Positions 17,079-25,681 of a DNA stretch of 64,000 bases are shown one piece after another. Made by a program: the position numbers and the translations under genes. The stretch's first letter is position 1; the number at the start of each line of letters is the position of its first letter. This DNA comes from an uncultured Apibacter sp. (GTDB lineage: Bacteria > Bacteroidota > Bacteroidia > Flavobacteriales > Weeksellaceae), in contig CALYQD010000003.1 of NCBI GenBank assembly GCA_945280365.1, positions 124,001 through 188,000 on the forward strand, given 5' to 3'. Under the pieces are notes generated by a model. The model worked only from the letters and a program-made list of their open reading frames with translations, was not told the DNA's origin and ran no database searches.

Positions 17079-17103
17079 TCCCTGAATATAAAATAATCAG
17101 GGA
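17079..17103 (-). terminator. Intrinsic terminator of the carbonic anhydrase gene
   Basis: Stem TCCCTGA / TCAGGGA with an 11-base loop, followed on the minus strand by a run of eight T. Confidence 0.85.
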
Positions 17104-17126
17104 AACATCTAATAAAAAGTCATATT

Positions 17127-17861
17127 TTAATTATTAAAAATACTTCTTCCATTTAACGGTTGAAGCGGTCTATTATTAGTTTTAGGTAAGTGATATTTTA
17201 TTTCATCGATTTCTTCATTGGTCATGGTAATAGGATTTTTAAATATAATCCAAGTTACATTTTCTGTACAAGGAGGTGTTGTTAATGATCCTAAATAAGT
17301 AAAATAGGATTTATTTTTTGGATATAAATTTTCAGGATTAAATTTTATCGATGTATCTATTTTTTCAAATCCTTTTAAGGATTTGAAAACTTCTAATTTT
17401 TCAAAATATGAATTTATATCACCTTCCTTAACTAATACTCCTATAACTAACACAGATCCATCATTAGCTTTATGAACAAAATGTAATTCCAGTGGATATC
17501 TTACTCTATCTACAGTATGTTCTGATTCTTCATGGGCATGAAATTGCACCAATGAATATACTTTCTTATTATACGTTATCGAACTTCCTGATTTAAAGTC
17601 AAATTGTAAGGAATGTCCATTGTCTTCGATATCTTCTATTTCGCCTGAACCGTAATTGAATAATATTGGTGATAAATCTTTTTTAAATTTAGATTGGGAA
17701 ATGTTAATGGGAGATTGAAATTTTCCAATACCACATTGTTTTCCTTCTTCAAATTCTCCCCAATGTTCCGGTGAAGAATCTCCTTCATATCCCCAATGAT
17801 GATTCTGTGAAAAGCCTATAGTAGCTGCTAATATAGTTAAAAATAAACAAGTCTTTTTCAT
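17127..17861 (-). CDS. Alpha-class carbonic anhydrase, exported
   Basis: Interconverts carbon dioxide and bicarbonate, probably in the periplasm. A signal peptide (MKKTCLFLTILAATIGFSQ) is followed by HHWGYEG and QSPINIS, both alpha-class hallmarks. The zinc ligands are H108 and H110 (VQFHAHEE) and H127 (ELHFVH); the usual disulfide partners are the cysteines in KQCGIGK and TTPPCTEN, and LTTPPCTENVTWIIF is the conserved substrate-pocket strand. The length of 244 residues is standard for bacterial alpha enzymes. It is a single-gene unit ending in a clear terminator. Confidence 0.95.
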   Translation of the reverse strand: MKKTCLFLTILAATIGFSQNHHWGYEGDSSPEHWGEFEEGKQCGIGKFQSPINISQSKFKKDLSPILFNYGSGEIEDIEDNGHSLQFDFKSGSSITYNKKVYSLVQFHAHEESEHTVDRVRYPLELHFVHKANDGSVLVIGVLVKEGDINSYFEKLEVFKSLKGFEKIDTSIKFNPENLYPKNKSYFTYLGSLTTPPCTENVTWIIFKNPITMTNEEIDEIKYHLPKTNNRPLQPLNGRSIFNN

Positions 17862-18011
17862 TGTTTTATTGATTATAATTTAACACAAAATTATGTATCT
17901 AAAAAAGAACATAAATGTTAAAATTATGTTAATTAGTTTATTTATATTCTCTTTCATAAAACTAAAAACTCAAAATAAAACTTTATGATTTGATTTTATA
18001 ATAATGAGAAT

Positions 18012-18019
18012 TACATTTG
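18012..18019 (+). promoter_or_regulatory. -7 element of the MFS transporter gene
   Basis: TACATTTG, a perfect TAnnTTTG box, 37 bases before the ATG at 18057. Confidence 0.6.
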
Positions 18020-18056
18020 CAGCTAATTTTTCAAAATTATCAAACTTATATTATAC

Positions 18057-19244
18057 ATGACTAATGCTATAAATTCTAAGTCTAATAATATATCTCCTAA
18101 AAGAATACGATTAGGGGTTTTTGCATTTTACTTTTCACAAGGAATTTGTTTTTCAAGCTGGGCTAGCCGAATACCCGATATAAAAAATCTATTAAAATTG
18201 GGAGATGCTTCTTGGGGAACAATATTATTAATGCTTCCTATTGGGCAAATCTTAGGAATGACATTATCTGGCTTTTTAATTTCTAAGTTTGGAAGTAAAA
18301 AAATATTAATTGCTGCATTACCTTGCTATGCTTTAGCACTTATATCAATTGGATTAGCTCAAAGCGAACTTATCTTAATTGGAAATTTAATTTTATTCGG
18401 ATTTTTTGGCAATTTTTGTAATATATCTGTAAATACTCAAGGCATACTTGTTGAAAATTTGTACAATAAATCAATTATGTCATCTTTTCATGGAGGATGG
18501 AGTTTAGCCGGATTTACCGGTTCTCTTGTTGGGCTTTTAATGGTAAATTTTGGTCTTTCTCCTTTTCATCATTTTATAATTATATTTATTATAGTAACTT
18601 TATTGATACTATTTAATTTCAGATATTTACAAATTGATAAAAAAAGAGTTTCTGAAAATGCTTCTAATTCAAAAGATACAAAAGAAAAAATTAAACCTGA
18701 AAAATTTCTGTTTCTATTAGGGATAACTGCATTTTGTGGTATGGCTTCTGAAGGAGCAATGTTTGATTGGAGCGGAATTTATTTTGAAAAAATAGTAAAA
18801 GTTTCAAAAAATTGGGCGCCTCTTGGTTTTACTTCTTTTATGATTATGATGGCTAGTGGAAGATTTATAGCCGATCATGCGATACAAAAATGGGGACGAC
18901 AGAAAATAGTACAAACTAGCGGTATATTAATATCTTTAGGTCTATTATTATCAGTTGTCTTTCCTAATCTAATTGTTACTACTTTATCTTTTATGATTAT
19001 AGGACTTGGAGTATCAAGCATTATACCTACTATCTATAGCTTATCTGGACAAAAAACAAAAATCCCTACAGGCATGGCTCTTACTATAGTATCGAGTATT
19101 GGATTTATAGGTTTTTTATTAGGTCCTCCTATGATCGGTTATATTTCAGATGTACTTAATCTGAGATTTTCCTTTGCATTAATTGGTATTTTTGGAATTT
19201 GCATCTTTATACTTTCATCAAATTTAAAAGTTTTTAAAGAATAG
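18057..19244 (+). CDS. Major facilitator superfamily transporter (YbjJ-like)
   Basis: A protein of 395 residues with about twelve hydrophobic segments. The first half contains FFSQGICFSSW-type residues (FYFSQGICFSSWASRIPDIK) and the loop 2-3 signature FLISKFGSKK; the second half repeats the pattern with GRFIADHAIQKWGRQK. The A-S-R-I-P-D-I-K segment after the first helix is characteristic of the YbjJ-like branch of MFS carriers. The substrate is unknown. It is a single-gene unit with its own promoter box and a terminator hairpin shared with the converging glycosyltransferase operon. Confidence 0.85.
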   Translation: MTNAINSKSNNISPKRIRLGVFAFYFSQGICFSSWASRIPDIKNLLKLGDASWGTILLMLPIGQILGMTLSGFLISKFGSKKILIAALPCYALALISIGLAQSELILIGNLILFGFFGNFCNISVNTQGILVENLYNKSIMSSFHGGWSLAGFTGSLVGLLMVNFGLSPFHHFIIIFIIVTLLILFNFRYLQIDKKRVSENASNSKDTKEKIKPEKFLFLLGITAFCGMASEGAMFDWSGIYFEKIVKVSKNWAPLGFTSFMIMMASGRFIADHAIQKWGRQKIVQTSGILISLGLLLSVVFPNLIVTTLSFMIIGLGVSSIIPTIYSLSGQKTKIPTGMALTIVSSIGFIGFLLGPPMIGYISDVLNLRFSFALIGIFGICIFILSSNLKVFKE

Positions 19245-19261
19245 GAATTAAATATAAAATG

Positions 19262-19310
19262 AATGCTCATTAAAATATTTCAATTTAATATATTAATGAG
19301 CATTTTTTAT
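19262..19310 (+). terminator. Intrinsic terminator of the MFS gene
   Basis: Stem AATGCTCATTAA / TTAATGAGCATT (19262-19273 and 19293-19304), 12 perfect pairs, followed by a T-run. Confidence 0.8.
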
Positions 19311-19323
19311 TTATAAAATTCTC

Positions 19324-20181
19324 TTAATTTTTTTCAAACCTAAATAATACTAAAGCTAAATAATATCTAATTTTTACACCAAAAAGTAATAAAATATAAA
19401 AAAAATAAGGCTTACTATGATATTTTTTAACAAAGATTTCCATAGCATTATAAAAACGTTTATAAGATATTTTATCTTTGTGCGTAGCTGCTCCTTTATA
19501 ATGTAAAAGGGTGGATTGTCCATAATAATAATTATCATATCCTAGCATTAAAATGGAATAGCTTAAATCAATATCTTCTCCATACATAAAATAAGATTCG
19601 TCCAACCCTCCTACTTCATTATATGTTTTCCTTTTCGTAAAGAAAAAACATCCTGTTAAAATTTCAACTTTACCGATTTCATATTCACCCAAATCGGTAT
19701 TATACAATCCTGAAAAATTTAATCTTGATTTTAAAAAAAATAGTTGTGTAAATAATTTAGTAAAGGTATTTTTAAGATTAGGTATATTTCTCTTAGATTC
19801 AGGACGATAACAATTATTAAAATCAGCTATTCTTACCCCCAATGCTCCAAAATTTTTTATATTTTCTGCAAACGGAATTATTTTTTCAAAAATATCTGTA
19901 TCTACTTGAGTATCGGGATTTAATAAAACAATATATTTTCCGGAGGAATGGTTTACTCCAATATTATTTGCCTTAGAAAAACCTAAATTTTCTGAATTTT
20001 GTATCCATAATATTTGAGAAAAATGCTTTGTTATATATTCTTTACTCCTATCTTGTGAATTATTATCGACTACTATAATCTCAGCATCAATATTTTTAGT
20101 AGCAAGTAAGCAACTCTTTATGCAATCTTCTAAAAAATCTTTAACATTATAATTAACGATAATAATTGAGAGTTCTTTCAT
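19324..20181 (-). CDS. Family 2 glycosyltransferase
   Basis: A GT-A fold glycosyltransferase of 285 residues when started at the ATG at 20181 (MKELSIIIVNYNV); a GTG at 20193 overlapping the recR stop is less likely. Donor-binding features are VDNNSQDRS, NPDTQVDTDIF (the metal-binding DxD region), and GCFFFTKRKTYNEVGGLDESYFMYGEDIDLS, the acceptor side with the ED base motif. It resembles the rhamnosyl/GlcNAc-type transferases of cell-envelope sugars; the polymer is unknown. It is the last gene of a trxB-recR-glycosyltransferase operon. Confidence 0.88.
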   Translation of the reverse strand: MKELSIIIVNYNVKDFLEDCIKSCLLATKNIDAEIIVVDNNSQDRSKEYITKHFSQILWIQNSENLGFSKANNIGVNHSSGKYIVLLNPDTQVDTDIFEKIIPFAENIKNFGALGVRIADFNNCYRPESKRNIPNLKNTFTKLFTQLFFLKSRLNFSGLYNTDLGEYEIGKVEILTGCFFFTKRKTYNEVGGLDESYFMYGEDIDLSYSILMLGYDNYYYGQSTLLHYKGAATHKDKISYKRFYNAMEIFVKKYHSKPYFFYILLLFGVKIRYYLALVLFRFEKN

Positions 20182-20189
20182 TAATTTTT

Positions 20190-20810
20190 TCACTTTAGAC
20201 CTTGTTTATAAGGAACCCTATTTTGAATTGAACGTATTAATGTTAATTCATCCGTATATTCAAGTTCGTCTCCAACACCGATTCCTCTTGCTATCGCTGT
20301 AAATTTAATTTGAGAATTATTCAAAATTTTATATAAATAAAACATCGTGGTGTCTCCCTCAATGGTTGCACTCAATGCAAATATAATTTCATCAATTCCT
20401 TGATCTTTAACTCTTTCAACTAATGGATTAATGCATAAATCTGATGCACTAACGCCTTCCATAGGTGATATTCTCCCTCCCAAAACATGATATTTTCCAT
20501 TGTATTGTTGAGTGCTCTCTATTGCCATTACATCTCTCACATCTTCGACAACACATATAATTTTTTCATTGCGATACAGATTTGCACATATAGTACAAAT
20601 ATCGGTATCGGAAAGATTATTGCATTGTTTACAATGTTTGATTTCGTGTACTAATCTAGAAATTGATTTTGATAAATTATCCGCTTGAATTTCAGGAATA
20701 TCCAATAAATGTAAAGCCAAACGTAATGCTGTTCTTTTTCCAATTCCCGGAAGCTGTGAAATTTCTTCAACAGCTTGTTCTAAAATCTTGCTTGGATAAT
20801 TATAATTCAT
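20190..20810 (-). CDS. recR: Recombination mediator RecR
   Basis: Works with RecO (and RecF) to load RecA on single-stranded gaps. The N-terminal helix-hairpin-helix is in [20 protein letters not shown]; the C4 zinc finger is [16 protein letters not shown]; the TOPRIM domain begins [14 protein letters not shown] and includes the conserved [14 protein letters not shown]; the C-terminal [12 protein letters not shown] closes the fold. The length of 206 residues is normal. It follows trxB after 26 bases; its last bases overlap a possible GTG start of the next gene. Confidence 0.95.
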   Translation of the reverse strand: MNYNYPSKILEQAVEEISQLPGIGKRTALRLALHLLDIPEIQADNLSKSISRLVHEIKHCKQCNNLSDTDICTICANLYRNEKIICVVEDVRDVMAIESTQQYNGKYHVLGGRISPMEGVSASDLCINPLVERVKDQGIDEIIFALSATIEGDTTMFYLYKILNNSQIKFTAIARGIGVGDELEYTDELTLIRSIQNRVPYKQGLK

Positions 20811-20836
20811 AGAATCATTGATGTAAATAAAAAATC

Positions 20837-21793
20837 TTAATTATGTTCTAAGGATGAAAGATATTTTTCTGCATCCAAAGCAGCCATGCAACCGGCACCG
20901 GCTGCTGTAATCGCTTGTCGATAACGTTTATCGGCAACGTCTCCTGCTGCAAAAACGCCAGATATATTGGTTTCCGTACTAAAAGGTTTTATATGTAAAT
21001 AACCTGTTTCATCCATATCTAATTTTCCTTTAAAAATCTCAGTGTTTGGTTTATGTCCTATAGCAATAAATATTCCATCAACATCCAATATTTTTTCTTC
21101 TTTTGTTTGATTATCGACAACTATTGCCTGAGAAACTAAATTGTTTTCTCCTTTTATATCTTTTAATTCAGTATTATACATCAATACAATATTAGTAGTC
21201 ATATCAACCCTTTCCTGCATAATTTTAGAAGCTTTGAGATAATCTTTACGTACTAACATAAAAACAGTTTTACATATTTTAGCTAAGTAAGTAGCTTCCT
21301 CTGCGGCAGTATCTCCTCCTCCTACAACTACGACATTTTTTCCTCTATAAAAAAAGCCATCACAAGTGGCACATGCTGAAACTCCACCACCTCTATAGTT
21401 TTTTTCAAATTCCTTACCTAAATATTTTGCGCTTGCACCTGTAGCTATTATTACTGTCTTTGTTTTATACTCTTTTCCTGATATTGTTTTTACAGTGTGT
21501 AAATCTCCAAAATTTTGCCCAAATAGTACTTCTGTTACTGTATCGATATTAATGGTAGTACCAAATTTTTCAGCTTGTTTTTGAAGTTGTGTCATCATTT
21601 CCGGTCCGGTTATACCATCAGGATAACCCGGAAAATTTTCTACCTCAGTAGTAGTAGTTAATTGGCCTCCAACTTCAAGGCCAGTTATAATTATAGGATT
21701 CATTTCAGCTCTCGCTGCATAAATTGCTGCAGTGTAACCGGCAGGACCGGAACCGATAATTATTGTCTGTAATATATTCGTTTTTTCTGTCAT
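20837..21793 (-). CDS. trxB: Thioredoxin reductase
   Basis: FAD enzyme that reduces thioredoxin with NADPH. FAD-binding [16 protein letters not shown] lies at residues 14-29, the redox-active pair is C141 and C144 (SACATCDG), the NADPH motif is [10 protein letters not shown] (158-167), and the C-terminal FAD motif is GVFAAGDV. The length of 318 residues is typical of the low-molecular-weight bacterial enzyme. It is first in the operon with recR. A short palindrome AACTTTGTAAAGTT (21811-21824) overlaps the place where its promoter should be. Confidence 0.96.
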   Translation of the reverse strand: MTEKTNILQTIIIGSGPAGYTAAIYAARAEMNPIIITGLEVGGQLTTTTEVENFPGYPDGITGPEMMTQLQKQAEKFGTTINIDTVTEVLFGQNFGDLHTVKTISGKEYKTKTVIIATGASAKYLGKEFEKNYRGGGVSACATCDGFFYRGKNVVVVGGGDTAAEEATYLAKICKTVFMLVRKDYLKASKIMQERVDMTTNIVLMYNTELKDIKGENNLVSQAIVVDNQTKEEKILDVDGIFIAIGHKPNTEIFKGKLDMDETGYLHIKPFSTETNISGVFAAGDVADKRYRQAITAAGAGCMAALDAEKYLSSLEHN

Positions 21794-22050
21794 CAGTAAT
21801 GTTTATTAACAACTTTGTAAAGTTACTAATTTTCTTATTGAGCCTTACCTTGTTCAATAAAGTAGGTATTCAATTAAATTATGAGCTCTTCAGCAAATAA
21901 AATATTTTATCAAGATATGTTTATACTAAATTAGGATAATATTAATAAATTATATAAATATTTAATCATTATAAGATATTATAAACCAAGTCGTTAAAAG
22001 TTGATCGATTTTAAAATAATTATATAATTACGAATTAATAGTTGATATAG

Positions 22051-23232
22051 TTAAGCAAATTCTTCTAATTTTTTACCATTAAGTATAATCCACTCATCTA
22101 AATTAAAATCAGCTTGTATTCCAATTTTAGCAAATTTATCTTTAGAATCCTTAATTAGTATACATCTCCCTTGAGCATCGATTTCTTCATGACCATTCAT
22201 CAATGATAGATCTCCAATATCTTCTATTTTAGCAACAAATGATATTTCTTCATCCCCCATAATAATTTTTTCAGTGTATTGTATAGCTATATCAACTGTT
22301 TCCTTTTTTTCTTTACATAATCTTACATTTCGATATATTATGTCATAAAATGAAGGAGAATTATTCGGTATTTTTTCATATAATTCATATCCGGCCTCCC
22401 ATTCTTTCTTTATAGTAGCATAATGTAAAGCAGTAATTAATGACAAGGTAAAATATTTACGTGTTTTTTTACGATAATAATCATTTGGATAATGACCACC
22501 TTCAAATAGTATTGTCGGGATATCTAATTTTTGAAAATTATCTCCTACAGATCTTGGATAAAATTCATCAGAAAATCTGGAGATTTTATTAGGAATGAGT
22601 TTAGTCATTTCTTTGTAAATATCTGCAATCAATCCCATTGATTTTTTTCGAGTATGGGTAATTTTTCTATCAATTGATTCTGATGGAGATAAAAAGGCCA
22701 ACGTTGCTGGTTCTTTTTTTCCTTCCAAACCAAATATGGTTCTTTGATCGTGTAAATTGAATGCCAAATCATATTTTTTTTCATTAGCAATTTTTTTCAA
22801 TACTTGCATTTCTACAGATGAAGCTGCTAAAAAATCACGATTTATATCTATACTTATTATATTCCTTCGAGTCCAAATTTCAGCTCCATCGGGATTTAAC
22901 ATAAAAATAATATCAAGAGTAAACTCATTGAGAATTTGACCTGCAATAGAATTTTTATTTTCTAAAAATTTAAGCAAATCTAAACAACTTAACGTACCTG
23001 TTGTTTCATTTCCATGCATTTGCGTCCAAATCAGAATATTTTTATTACCCTTACCTATAGTTACTTTATATATAGGTTTTCCCATTTCTGATTTTCCAAC
23101 CTCTTTTATTAAACTATTATAATTTTTGAGTAAGAAATTAAAAAGCATGGGAGGATTGACATATCTATTTTTAAAATTTTCTTCTAATTCAAAATTTTCT
23201 TCTAAATCGAAGATTTTAAATTCTGCGTACAT
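22051..23232 (-). CDS. M14-family zinc carboxypeptidase
   Basis: A protein of 393 residues from the ATG at 23232 (MYAEFKIFDL); an in-frame TTG further upstream is ignored because it would overlap the promoter box. Zinc ligands fit H73 and E76 (QMHGNETTG) and H161 (FNLHDQ); NPDGAEIWTRRN supplies the substrate-binding asparagine/arginine, and PTILFEGGHYPND holds the likely catalytic glutamate. There is no signal peptide, so a cytoplasmic role on peptides or muropeptides is suggested. It is divergent from an XRE-type regulator with striking palindromic repeats in between, suggesting control by that regulator. Confidence 0.85.
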   Translation of the reverse strand: MYAEFKIFDLEENFELEENFKNRYVNPPMLFNFLLKNYNSLIKEVGKSEMGKPIYKVTIGKGNKNILIWTQMHGNETTGTLSCLDLLKFLENKNSIAGQILNEFTLDIIFMLNPDGAEIWTRRNIISIDINRDFLAASSVEMQVLKKIANEKKYDLAFNLHDQRTIFGLEGKKEPATLAFLSPSESIDRKITHTRKKSMGLIADIYKEMTKLIPNKISRFSDEFYPRSVGDNFQKLDIPTILFEGGHYPNDYYRKKTRKYFTLSLITALHYATIKKEWEAGYELYEKIPNNSPSFYDIIYRNVRLCKEKKETVDIAIQYTEKIIMGDEEISFVAKIEDIGDLSLMNGHEEIDAQGRCILIKDSKDKFAKIGIQADFNLDEWIILNGKKLEEFA

Positions 23233-23246
23233 AGCTTTATTTTTTA

Positions 23247-23254
23247 CAAAGATA
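23247..23254 (-). promoter_or_regulatory. -7 element of the M14 peptidase gene
   Basis: TATCTTTG on the minus strand, 14 bases before the ATG at 23232. It supports that start codon. Confidence 0.55.
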
Positions 23255-23279
23255 TTCAATTAAAAACAGTTTTAGTTAA

Positions 23280-23306
23280 TTTACATTTGTGAATTACAAA
23301 TGTAAA
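23280..23306. promoter_or_regulatory. Perfect palindrome with two opposed promoter boxes
   Basis: TTTACATTTGT and its exact reverse complement ACAAATGTAAA flank a GAATT spacer. Each arm contains TACATTTG, a perfect -7 element, one for each strand, so the site can be read as an operator or as overlapping divergent promoters for the M14 and XRE genes. Confidence 0.6.
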
Positions 23307-23489
23307 TTAAGAACATAAAGCATGTGCTCTCTTTTTGATTTAAAGTGTGAGTTGTATATTAAATTAATAAAAATAAGATTATTTATATTTATAAATGCTT
23401 ATTTACCAGTATTTTATTACTTATAGTTTATAGTTATAGTTTAATATAACTTTAAATATGATTTGTAATTAAATCGAAAATATTATTAT

Positions 23490-23497
23490 TATCTTTG
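23490..23497 (+). promoter_or_regulatory. Proximal -7 element of the XRE regulator gene
   Basis: TATCTTTG, a perfect TAnnTTTG box, 48 bases before the ATG. The predicted leader would contain both direct repeats at 23516-23545. Confidence 0.5.
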
Positions 23498-23515
23498 TAA
23501 TTAATATCTCATTTC

Positions 23516-23545
23516 ACATTTGTAAATTGTTAACATTTGTAAATT
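23516..23545 (+). repeat. Direct repeat abutting the XRE start codon (possible operator)
   Basis: ACATTTGTAAATT occurs at 23516-23528 and again at 23533-23545, a 17-base period, the second copy touching the ATG. The repeat unit shares ACATTTGT with the palindrome at 23280-23306, which suggests one DNA-binding protein reads all of them. Confidence 0.55.
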
Positions 23546-24055
23546 ATGGAAATCGACAAAAGAATCTCTACCCTTATAGAAATACTTGGATTAACACCAG
23601 GGGAATTTGCTGATAAAATAAATGTTCAAAGATCAAGTATTTCACATATCACATCAGCTAGAAATAAACCTTCATTAGACTTTTTAGAAAGAACGCTTTC
23701 TGTTTTTCCTGAAATTAATTCTGAATGGCTTATTTTAGGAAAAGGAAAACCATTAAAATCTCAATATAAAGAAATAAAAAAATTAGATTTAGAAATAGAA
23801 AATAATAATAATCAAAAGCTGCAATCTACTCCTACACTATTTCATTATGAAGAAGAAAATGAAGTCATAAAAACTGTTCAAGAAAATAAAATAGAAAATT
23901 CTAAAGTCTCTGAGAATCTCTCAGAAAAAAATTTTACGGATGAAGATTCATCCATTAAAAATTCAATACAGAAAACTAGTGGGAAAAAAAAGAAAGAAAT
24001 AAAAAAAATATTAATTATATATGAAGATAATACCTTCGAAATATTGGAAAATTAA
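23546..24055 (+). CDS. XRE-type helix-turn-helix regulator
   Basis: A protein of 169 residues. Residues about 5-65 form a Cro/CI-type HTH domain: LTPGEFADKINVQRSSISHI is the DNA-reading helix pair and SLDFLERTLSVFPEINSEWLI the following helices, typical of Bacteroidota XRE proteins. The middle is acidic, Asn/Ser-rich and probably disordered; the last ~20 residues (KKILIIYEDNTFEILEN) form a short beta-rich tail seen in similar flavobacterial regulators. It is divergent from the M14 peptidase with repeated motifs at both ends of the intergenic region, so autoregulation plus control of the peptidase is likely but inferred. Confidence 0.8.
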   Translation: MEIDKRISTLIEILGLTPGEFADKINVQRSSISHITSARNKPSLDFLERTLSVFPEINSEWLILGKGKPLKSQYKEIKKLDLEIENNNNQKLQSTPTLFHYEEENEVIKTVQENKIENSKVSENLSEKNFTDEDSSIKNSIQKTSGKKKKEIKKILIIYEDNTFEILEN

Positions 24056-24078
24056 ATTTTTTAATTAAAAACGTAAAA

Positions 24079-24106
24079 AAAGAGGGAAATTAAATTTTCC
24101 CTCTTT
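24079..24106. terminator. Bidirectional intrinsic terminator
   Basis: Stem AAAGAGGGAAA / TTTCCCTCTTT with a 6-base loop and flanking A and T runs, between the converging XRE and rplS genes. Confidence 0.85.
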
Positions 24107-24135
24107 TATTTTAAAATTCGATACAAAAATTAAGA

Positions 24136-24489
24136 TTATTTAATTCTTGCATCTTTAATTCTTGCTTTTTTACCGCGTAGATCTCTAAAATAATAAATTC
24201 TTGCTCTACGTACTTTACCTCTTCTATTAACTTCAATATTTTGAAGCGCAGGCATATTAATAGGAAAAACTCTTTCAACTCCGACATCACCACTCATTTT
24301 TCTAATAGTAAATGTCTTAGTAGCTCCAGTTCCTTTAACTTGAATTACAACACCTTTAAAAAACTGAGTTCTTGTTTTATTGCCTTCTTTAATTTCGTAA
24401 TAAACGGTAACAGTATCTCCTGCTCCAAACTTTGGAAATTCTTTTTTTGCAATGTACTTGTCTTGTACGTACTTAATTAATGGTTCCAT
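24136..24489 (-). CDS. rplS: 50S ribosomal protein L19
   Basis: Large-subunit protein at the subunit interface. The 117 residues contain the L19 signatures FGAGDTVTVYYEI, QFFKGVVIQVKG, FTIRKMSGDVGVERVFP, and RRGKVRRARIYYFRDLRGKKARI. It is a single-gene unit here, without the rpsP-rimM-trmD neighbours common in other phyla. A promoter box at 24559-24566 and a hairpin at the predicted 5' end of the message suggest control through an RNA leader. Confidence 0.97.
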   Translation of the reverse strand: MEPLIKYVQDKYIAKKEFPKFGAGDTVTVYYEIKEGNKTRTQFFKGVVIQVKGTGATKTFTIRKMSGDVGVERVFPINMPALQNIEVNRRGKVRRARIYYFRDLRGKKARIKDARIK

Positions 24490-24513
24490 TTAAAAAAATA
24501 TAATCATTTATAA

Positions 24514-24551
24514 TTGAATAACATTCACGTCTTTCGTCAGAGGTTATTCAA
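24514..24551 (-). promoter_or_regulatory. Candidate ribosomal-protein leader hairpin upstream of rplS
   Basis: On the minus strand TTGAATAAC pairs perfectly with GTTATTCAA (9 pairs); an internal loop CTCTG/GAAT follows, then an inner ACG/CGT stem closing AAAGA. The structure starts right at the expected transcription start, so it forms the extreme 5' end of the message. L19 leaders of this kind have been proposed for Flavobacteria; I recall this but cannot verify a match here. Confidence 0.5.
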
Positions 24552-24558
24552 TCGGCTG

Positions 24559-24566
24559 CAAAATTA
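24559..24566 (-). promoter_or_regulatory. -7 element of rplS
   Basis: TAATTTTG on the minus strand, placing the start of transcription at about 24552, next to the leader hairpin. A second box, TATTTTTG, lies 28 bases further upstream (24587-24594). Confidence 0.55.
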
Positions 24567-24638
24567 ATCATTCTTATTTAATTCTACAAAAATACAATCG
24601 AAAAATTAAGAAATGATCAACCTCAATTAAAATTCATT

Positions 24639-25451
24639 TTATTTATTTTTTTTTGAATCTTTTTTAATTTTTTCAGCTATTTTTTTTGCTCTTTTTTCAC
24701 TATCAGGATGACTAGATAACATTTTAGATTTTAAGCCTTTATCTACTCCTGCTTGTTTTTCCATTTCTGCAAATTTAGTGAATGCTGTAACTAAAGCCTG
24801 AGGATCTTTTCCATTGGAAACTAAAAATTTATATGAATAGTTATCTGCATCTGATTCTTGAGATTGAGAAAATTGGGCTGATGTCAACGTTTGAGCTAAG
24901 CTCCCTATGTCGGAATTAACTATATCTGCAACTGAACCTTGGGTGTCACCTGCATACTTAGCTGCTGCCGCCGTTAGAAGCGCTTGTTTATATCCTTTTT
25001 TTGAATGTCCCAATTTTACATGTCCTATTTCATGTCCTATAATTGCTAACAATTCATCATCTGTCATAATATCCATAAGCGATGAAAATACACGTACGCT
25101 ACCATCTGGGCTAGCAAAAGCATTTACATCAATCACATAATAAACTTTATAATTTAAATTTAATCCATCATAATTTTTATACGGCTCAAAAATTTTTGCC
25201 AGGCGTTCTGCATAAGCCTTCTTATTATCTTTATCAGTAATCTTACACACGGGATTATTCTCATCCATCCACTTTACTGATTCCGCAGCTGCCATTGCAA
25301 TTTCTTCGTCAGAAATCGTGATTGCTGTTGCTAAATTTTTAGCTGCCTCGATTTTCCCTTTTCCTATATTGGTATTACCAATTTTTATTTGAGAATTTAT
25401 ACTTGTATAAAGTAAGCAAGCAAATGAAAGAGTTAAAATAATTTTGTTCAT
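24639..25451 (-). CDS. M48-family metalloprotease, exported
   Basis: A protein of 270 residues from the ATG at 25451 (MNKIILTLSFACLLYTSINSQ, a signal peptide); an upstream TTG in frame is rejected because it would break this signal. The zinc motif is HEIGH at residues 140-144 within IIGHEIGHVKLGH, and the third ligand is the glutamate in SQESDADNYSYKFL. It resembles BepA/LoiP-like M48 proteases that maintain the envelope; Bacteroidota have many. The C-terminus is strongly lysine-rich. It is transcribed on its own between rplS and ychF. Confidence 0.88.
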   Translation of the reverse strand: MNKIILTLSFACLLYTSINSQIKIGNTNIGKGKIEAAKNLATAITISDEEIAMAAAESVKWMDENNPVCKITDKDNKKAYAERLAKIFEPYKNYDGLNLNYKVYYVIDVNAFASPDGSVRVFSSLMDIMTDDELLAIIGHEIGHVKLGHSKKGYKQALLTAAAAKYAGDTQGSVADIVNSDIGSLAQTLTSAQFSQSQESDADNYSYKFLVSNGKDPQALVTAFTKFAEMEKQAGVDKGLKSKMLSSHPDSEKRAKKIAEKIKKDSKKNK

Positions 25452-25627
25452 AATTATAAAATTTTCTGAATACAAAAATATTAATTTTTTACAATTATGA
25501 AATATAAATAATAAATAATTATATGCTGCATTGACAATAAAAATAATCGATATATACTTTCAATTCCAATTATATTTTATTAATTAATGTAGAATTTGAA
25601 GAAGAAAGGTAGGTTGGATAAAAAAGG

Positions 25628-25680
25628 CATTTATTGATTAAAAATTTTTTGAATTTTTAATCAATAAATGAAAGAAATAG
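25628..25680 (-). terminator. Long palindromic terminator of ychF
   Basis: A 19-base perfect inverted repeat (25628-25646 and 25652-25670) around the loop TTTTG; on the minus strand it is followed by GCC and a six-T run. Confidence 0.75.
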
Positions 25681-25681
25681 C

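Noticed and set aside
21834..21863. Inverted repeat TTATTGA / TTCAATAA upstream of trxB as a terminator for the M14 gene
   Set aside because: The stem is short, the loop is large and there is no T-run on the minus strand.
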